From the NCBI RefSeq assembly GCF_016862755.1, contig NZ_BONO01000030.1, forward strand, positions 1-51,915: 51,915 bases of DNA. The letters run 5' to 3'. Each line of letters opens with the position of its first letter. Positions within the stretch are counted from its first letter, which is position 1. The translations under genes and the position numbers were made by a program. Of the stretch, positions 48,297 through 51,915 are shown piece by piece. The DNA comes from Cellulomonas pakistanensis (GTDB lineage: Bacteria > Actinomycetota > Actinomycetes > Actinomycetales > Cellulomonadaceae). The notes under the pieces were generated by a model that saw only the letters and a list, made by a program, of their open reading frames with translations, did not search any database and was not told the DNA's origin.

Positions 48297-49111
48297 CCGG
48301 AACCGTCACCGGTCCGGTCGCCGGGGCCGCCCAGCAGGGCGGCCCCGGCGCCGGGGCGTCCCGGCCCCTGGTCGTCGCGCACCGCGGCAACTCGGCGGTC
48401 GCCCCGCAGAACACGCTCGCGGCCTTCGAGGCGGCGTGGCGGGCGGGCGCGCACAGCATCGAGATCGACATCCAGCCGACCGCCGACGGCGAGGTCGTGG
48501 TGATCCACGACGACACCGTCGACGCCACCACGGACGGGCAGGGCGTCGTCGCCGAGATGACGCTGGACGCGCTGCGCGCGCTGGACGCGGGCTCGTGGTT
48601 CGCGTCCGCCTACGCGGGGCAGCGGGTGCCGACGTTCGCCGAGGTGCTGGAGCTCATGGTCCGGCGCCCGGGGATCGACCTGCTGCTCGAGCTCAAGGGC
48701 GCCTTCACGGTCGAGCAGGTGCGCCCGGTCACGGACGCCATCCGCGCGGCCGGCCTGGCCGACCGGGTCATCGGGCAGTCGTTCTGGCCGGAGTCCGTGC
48801 GGGCGCTCGCGTCGGCGGACCCCGACCTGCGCCGGGGCCTGCTCATCTTCCAGGTGCCCGAGGACGGCGGGGTCGACGAGGTGGTCCGCGTCGCGGGCGA
48901 GCTCGGCGTCATGACCGTCAACCCGTACGTCCCGCTCCTGGTCGAGCACCCCGACCTGGTCGCGCGGCTGCACGCCGCCGGCCTGCAGGTGCAGGTCTGG
49001 ACGCTCAACGAGCCCGAGCACTGGGCCGCCGCGGCGGCCCTCGGCGTCGACGCGGTCATCACCGACCGCCCCGACCGCCTCGCCGGCTGGCTCGCGGCCC
49101 GCGCCTCCTGA
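48293..49111 (+). CDS. Glycerophosphodiester phosphodiesterase
   Basis: The enzyme hydrolyses glycerophosphodiesters to glycerol-3-phosphate and an alcohol. The 272-residue TIM-barrel protein has H30 in AHRGNS, metal ligands E57 and D59 in IEIDIQP, H72 in VIHDDT, and E133 in LLLELKG, so the active site is complete. The usual PENT is PQNT here. No signal peptide is seen, placing it in the cytoplasm like UgpQ. Its GTG overlaps the binding-protein stop (GTGA), so it acts on imported substrate. Confidence 0.92.
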   Translation: MTGTVTGPVAGAAQQGGPGAGASRPLVVAHRGNSAVAPQNTLAAFEAAWRAGAHSIEIDIQPTADGEVVVIHDDTVDATTDGQGVVAEMTLDALRALDAGSWFASAYAGQRVPTFAEVLELMVRRPGIDLLLELKGAFTVEQVRPVTDAIRAAGLADRVIGQSFWPESVRALASADPDLRRGLLIFQVPEDGGVDEVVRVAGELGVMTVNPYVPLLVEHPDLVARLHAAGLQVQVWTLNEPEHWAAAAALGVDAVITDRPDRLAGWLAARAS

Positions 49112-49130
49112 GCGCGGCGCGCGCTCGCGC

Positions 49131-49200
49131 CGAGGTCGGCACCCCGCGCTCGAGCTCGGCACCTCCGGGTGCCGACCTCGGACCGGGGGTGCCGACCTCG
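49131..49200. repeat. CGAG...CTCG near-palindrome, element 5, four copies of a 12-mer
   Basis: CGAGGTCGGCAC at 49131 and CGAGCTCGGCAC at 49151 face GTGCCGACCTCG at 49169 and 49189. Spacing within each pair is 20 bp, the same plan as element 3, whose unit GAGGTCGTCAC is closely similar. It lies between the glycerophosphodiesterase stop and the dapA promoter, both on the + strand. Confidence 0.9.
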
Positions 49201-49227
49201 GCGTGCGTCCGGCGCGGCGCGGGGCGG

Positions 49228-49233
49228 TACCGT
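49228..49233 (+). promoter_or_regulatory. Leaderless-type -10 (TACCGT) of dapA
   Basis: TACCGT is followed by seven bases (TGAGGCC) and the dapA ATG. No Shine-Dalgarno is present. Confidence 0.55.
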
Positions 49234-49240
49234 TGAGGCC

Positions 49241-50155
49241 ATGCTTCCCGCCACCCCGTCGCGTCCCTTCGGCGCGGTGCTCACCGCCATGGTGACGCCG
49301 ATGCGGGAGGACGGCTCGGTCGACCTCGACGCCGCCGTCGCCCTCGCCGCGCACCTCGTGGACCACGGGCACGACGGCCTCGTGCTCAACGGCACCACCG
49401 GGGAGTCGCCCGCCACGCACGCGCCCGAGAAGGCGGAGCTGGTCCGGGCCGTCGTCGACGCCGTGGGGGACCGCGCGACCGTCGTCGCCGGTGCCGGGTC
49501 GAACGACACGCTGCACGCCGTCCGGATGGCCGAGCAGGCCGCCGAGGCCGGCGCCGACGGCCTGCTGGTCGTCGCGCCCTACTACTCGCGCCCGTCGCAG
49601 CCCGGCCTGGTCGCGCACGTGACCGCGGTCGCCGACGCGACGCCGCTGCCGGTGATGCTCTACGACGTGCCCGGCCGGGCGGGCGTGCGGTTCGCGCACG
49701 CGACGCTGGTCGAGCTCGCGCAGCACGACCGCGTCGTCGCGATGAAGGACGCCACCGGCGACCTGTACGCCGCCGCCAAGGCCGCGTCCGCCACCGGGCT
49801 CGCCTGGTACAGCGGCGACGACTCGCTCTACCTGCCGTTCCTGGCGCACGGCGCCGCCGGCATCGTCAGCGTCGTCGGCCACGTCGCCGGCCCGCAGCTC
49901 GCCGCGCTCACCGCGGCGCACGACGCGGGCGACCACGCCCGCGCCCTCGAGATCTTCCTGTCGATCGCACCGGCGGTCGACGCGCTCAACGGCCAGGGGT
50001 TCCAGGCGGTCGCGGCCAAGGCCGCCGTCTGGTCCCTCGGTCTGATCCCGACCCGACACATGCGGCTGCCCAACGTCGCCGCGTCGGACGAGGACGTCGA
50101 GGCGGTGCGCGCGGGCCTGGCTGCCGCGGGCCTGCTCGACGCCCTGTCCGCCTAG
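49241..50155 (+). CDS. dapA: 4-hydroxy-tetrahydrodipicolinate synthase
   Basis: DapA condenses pyruvate with aspartate semialdehyde, the first step specific to diaminopimelate and lysine. The 304-residue TIM-barrel enzyme has NGTTGES near residue 52, Y141 in MLYDVPGR, and the Schiff-base lysine K169 in MKDATGDL. ATG 49241 is chosen because it lies seven bases from TACCGT and gives the family length. RNase J follows 12 bases after the stop, a conserved actinobacterial pairing. Confidence 0.96.
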   Translation: MLPATPSRPFGAVLTAMVTPMREDGSVDLDAAVALAAHLVDHGHDGLVLNGTTGESPATHAPEKAELVRAVVDAVGDRATVVAGAGSNDTLHAVRMAEQAAEAGADGLLVVAPYYSRPSQPGLVAHVTAVADATPLPVMLYDVPGRAGVRFAHATLVELAQHDRVVAMKDATGDLYAAAKAASATGLAWYSGDDSLYLPFLAHGAAGIVSVVGHVAGPQLAALTAAHDAGDHARALEIFLSIAPAVDALNGQGFQAVAAKAAVWSLGLIPTRHMRLPNVAASDEDVEAVRAGLAAAGLLDALSA

Positions 50156-50167
50156 TACAGGAGAAGC

Positions 50168-51853
50168 ATGTCCCACCCGCACCCCGACCTCGCCCTGCCG
50201 CCCGCACTGCCCGAGGGCGGCCTGCGCATCGTCGCCCTCGGCGGCCTCGGCGAGGTCGGTCGCAACATGGCCGTCCTCGAGTACGGCGGCCGCCTGCTCA
50301 TCATCGACTGCGGCGTCCTGTTCCCCGAGGACCACCAGCCCGGCGTCGACCTGATCCTCCCGGACTTCGGGTACATCGCCGACCGCATGGACGACGTCGA
50401 CGGCATCGTGCTGACCCACGGGCACGAGGACCACATCGGCGCCGTGCCGTACCTGCTGCGGCTCCGCAAGGACATCCCGCTGATCGGCTCGCAGCTGACC
50501 CTCGCGTTCGTCGAGGCCAAGCTCAAGGAGCACCGGATCACCCCGACGACCCACGCGGTCAAGGAGGGTCAGACCGAGCAGATCGGCGCGTTCTCCTGCG
50601 AGTTCGTCGCGGTCAACCACTCGATCCCGGACGCGCTGGCCGTCGCGGTCACCACGCCCGCCGGCACCGTGCTGCACACCGGCGACTTCAAGATGGACCA
50701 GCTCCCGCTGGACGGCCGGATCACCGACCTGCGCGCGTTCGCGCGGCTGGGGGAGAAGGGCGTCGACCTGTTCATGGTCGACTCCACCAACGCCGAGGTC
50801 CCCGGCTTCGTCACGCCGGAGCGCGAGATCGGCCCCGTGCTCGACAACGTGTTCGCCACCTCCGCGCGCAAGATCGTCGTCGCGTCGTTCTCCTCGCACG
50901 TGCACCGCGTGCAGCAGGTGCTGGACGCCGCCGCCGCGCACGAGCGCAAGGTCGCCCTGGTCGGCCGGTCGATGGTGCGCAACATGACGATCGCCGCCGA
51001 GCTCGGGTACCTCAAGGTGCCGGACGGCGTGCTGGTCGACGCCAAGCGCCTGGACGACGTGCGGGACGACGAGCTCGTGCTCATGTGCACCGGCTCCCAG
51101 GGCGAGCCCATGGCCGCGCTGTCCCGGATCGCCAACAACGACCACAAGATCTCGGTCGGCCCCGGCGACACCGTCATCCTCGCGTCGTCGCTGATCCCCG
51201 GGAACGAGAACGCGGTGTACCGCGTCATCAACGGCCTGACCCGGCTCGGCGCGCGCGTCGTGCACGGCGGCAACGCCAAGGTGCACGTCTCCGGCCACGC
51301 CAGCGCCGGCGAGCTCCTGTACTGCTACAACATCCTCAAGCCGCGCAACGTCATGCCGGTGCACGGCGAGGTCCGGCACCTCGTGGCGAACGGCGCGCTC
51401 GCGGTGAAGTCCGGCGTCCCGGCCGACCGCGTCGTGCTCGCCGAGGACGGCGTGGTCGTGGACCTGGTCGACGGGCGGGCCTCCGTCGTCGGCGCGGTGC
51501 CCTGCGGGTACGTGTTCGTCGACGGCTCCAGCGTCGGCGGCATCACCGAGGCCGACCTCAAGGACCGCCGGATCCTCGGCGACGAGGGGTTCATCTCGAT
51601 CTTCGCGGTCATCAGCTCGACGGACGGCAAGGTGCTCGGCAAGCCGCAGATCCTCGCCCGCGGCGTGGCCGAGGACGACGCGGTGTTCGACGCGATCCTG
51701 CCGGACGTCACCGCGGCCCTCGAGGACGCGGCGCGCGGCGGCGCCGTCGACACCCAGCAGCTGCAGCAGGTCGTGCGGCGCGTGGTCGGGCGCTGGGCGT
51801 CCAACCGCCTGCGCCGTCGGCCGATGATCATCCCGGTGGTCGTCGAGGCCTGA
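50168..51853 (+). CDS. rnj: Ribonuclease J
   Basis: RNase J has endonuclease and 5'-exonuclease activity in RNA decay and rRNA maturation. The 561-residue protein has a metallo-beta-lactamase domain with the zinc motif H84-G-H86-E-D88-H89 (HGHEDH), GDFKMDQ near 175, a beta-CASP domain (VDSTNAEVPGF, SGHAS), and a C-terminal part. AGGAG six bases before the ATG gives a good ribosome-binding site. With PNPase at 32.9 kb, two major RNA-decay enzymes are encoded in this window. Confidence 0.96.
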   Translation: MSHPHPDLALPPALPEGGLRIVALGGLGEVGRNMAVLEYGGRLLIIDCGVLFPEDHQPGVDLILPDFGYIADRMDDVDGIVLTHGHEDHIGAVPYLLRLRKDIPLIGSQLTLAFVEAKLKEHRITPTTHAVKEGQTEQIGAFSCEFVAVNHSIPDALAVAVTTPAGTVLHTGDFKMDQLPLDGRITDLRAFARLGEKGVDLFMVDSTNAEVPGFVTPEREIGPVLDNVFATSARKIVVASFSSHVHRVQQVLDAAAAHERKVALVGRSMVRNMTIAAELGYLKVPDGVLVDAKRLDDVRDDELVLMCTGSQGEPMAALSRIANNDHKISVGPGDTVILASSLIPGNENAVYRVINGLTRLGARVVHGGNAKVHVSGHASAGELLYCYNILKPRNVMPVHGEVRHLVANGALAVKSGVPADRVVLAEDGVVVDLVDGRASVVGAVPCGYVFVDGSSVGGITEADLKDRRILGDEGFISIFAVISSTDGKVLGKPQILARGVAEDDAVFDAILPDVTAALEDAARGGAVDTQQLQQVVRRVVGRWASNRLRRRPMIIPVVVEA

Positions 51854-51879
51854 CCGCCCCGGCCCCGGCTGCGGACGGC

Positions 51880-51915
51880 CCGGGCGCGCGCACCTCGCGG
51901 GGTGCGCGCGCCCGG
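51880..51915 (+). terminator. Perfect 15-bp hairpin after rnj
   Basis: Arms 51880-51894 and 51901-51915 pair perfectly around TCGCGG. The right arm ends at the window edge, so any T tract cannot be judged. Confidence 0.75.

Overview
This window is a stretch of high-GC actinobacterial chromosome. By gene order, GTG starts, an Ala/Glu-tailed ribosomal protein S2 and an IF2 with a very long Pro/Ala/Gly linker, it fits the Micrococcales, most like Cellulomonas-type organisms. The family-level placement is inference; no database search was possible. It carries no rRNA, tRNA, CRISPR array, transposase or phage genes that I could see.

The backbone is a conserved run of housekeeping genes, mostly on the + strand. 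In order these are: translation and nucleotide genes (rpsB, tsf, pyrH, frr); lipid and RNA modification (cdsA, rlmN, a DivIVA-repeat protein); the MEP isoprenoid genes dxr and ispG with the site-2 protease between them; a DUF4081/GNAT acetyltransferase; proS; the rimP-nusA-ylxR-infB-rbfA transcription/translation operon; truB-ribF; rpsO-pnp with an M16 peptidase; dapB; thyA; and dapA-rnj (RNase J). Accessory modules interrupt it: a flavin oxidoreductase/diguanylate cyclase pair (7.7-10.6 kb); a DUF222-HNH endonuclease, an LCP protein and an Fpg/Nei glycosylase (14.2-18.3 kb); an MFS/TetR pair (28.0-30.2 kb); an AraC-like regulator (36.5-37.4 kb); a GGDEF-EAL protein, GNAT and aldehyde dehydrogenase (38.8-42.7 kb); and AzlCD plus a Ugp-like ABC importer with a glycerophosphodiesterase (43.6-49.1 kb).

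Two kinds of structure are not explained by ordinary annotation. First, five intergenic near-palindromes of 58-70 nt (7633, 20382, 27829, 38704, 49131) have unrelated interiors but all open with (C/T)GAG and close with CTCG. Four lie between convergent genes, and most sit at a backbone/accessory border. Two of them (27829 and 49131) share a finer plan: two direct plus two inverted copies of an 11-12 bp unit at 19-20 bp spacing. Second, the infB leader (24210-24349) holds a chain of four short reading frames, each joined to the next by an ATGA stop/start overlap. It is followed by two interleaved 7-bp helices, one of which covers the infB ribosome-binding site.

Transcription signals are unusually readable. 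Nine genes have a -10-like hexamer 6-8 nt before the start codon, as expected for leaderless mRNAs, and rpsB, rpsO and ylxR/infB share the -10 TAGACT. A PHO-box-like 11-bp-period array lies in front of the ugp operon. Intrinsic-type GC hairpins follow tsf, proS, infB, rpsO (two), the M16 peptidase and rnj.
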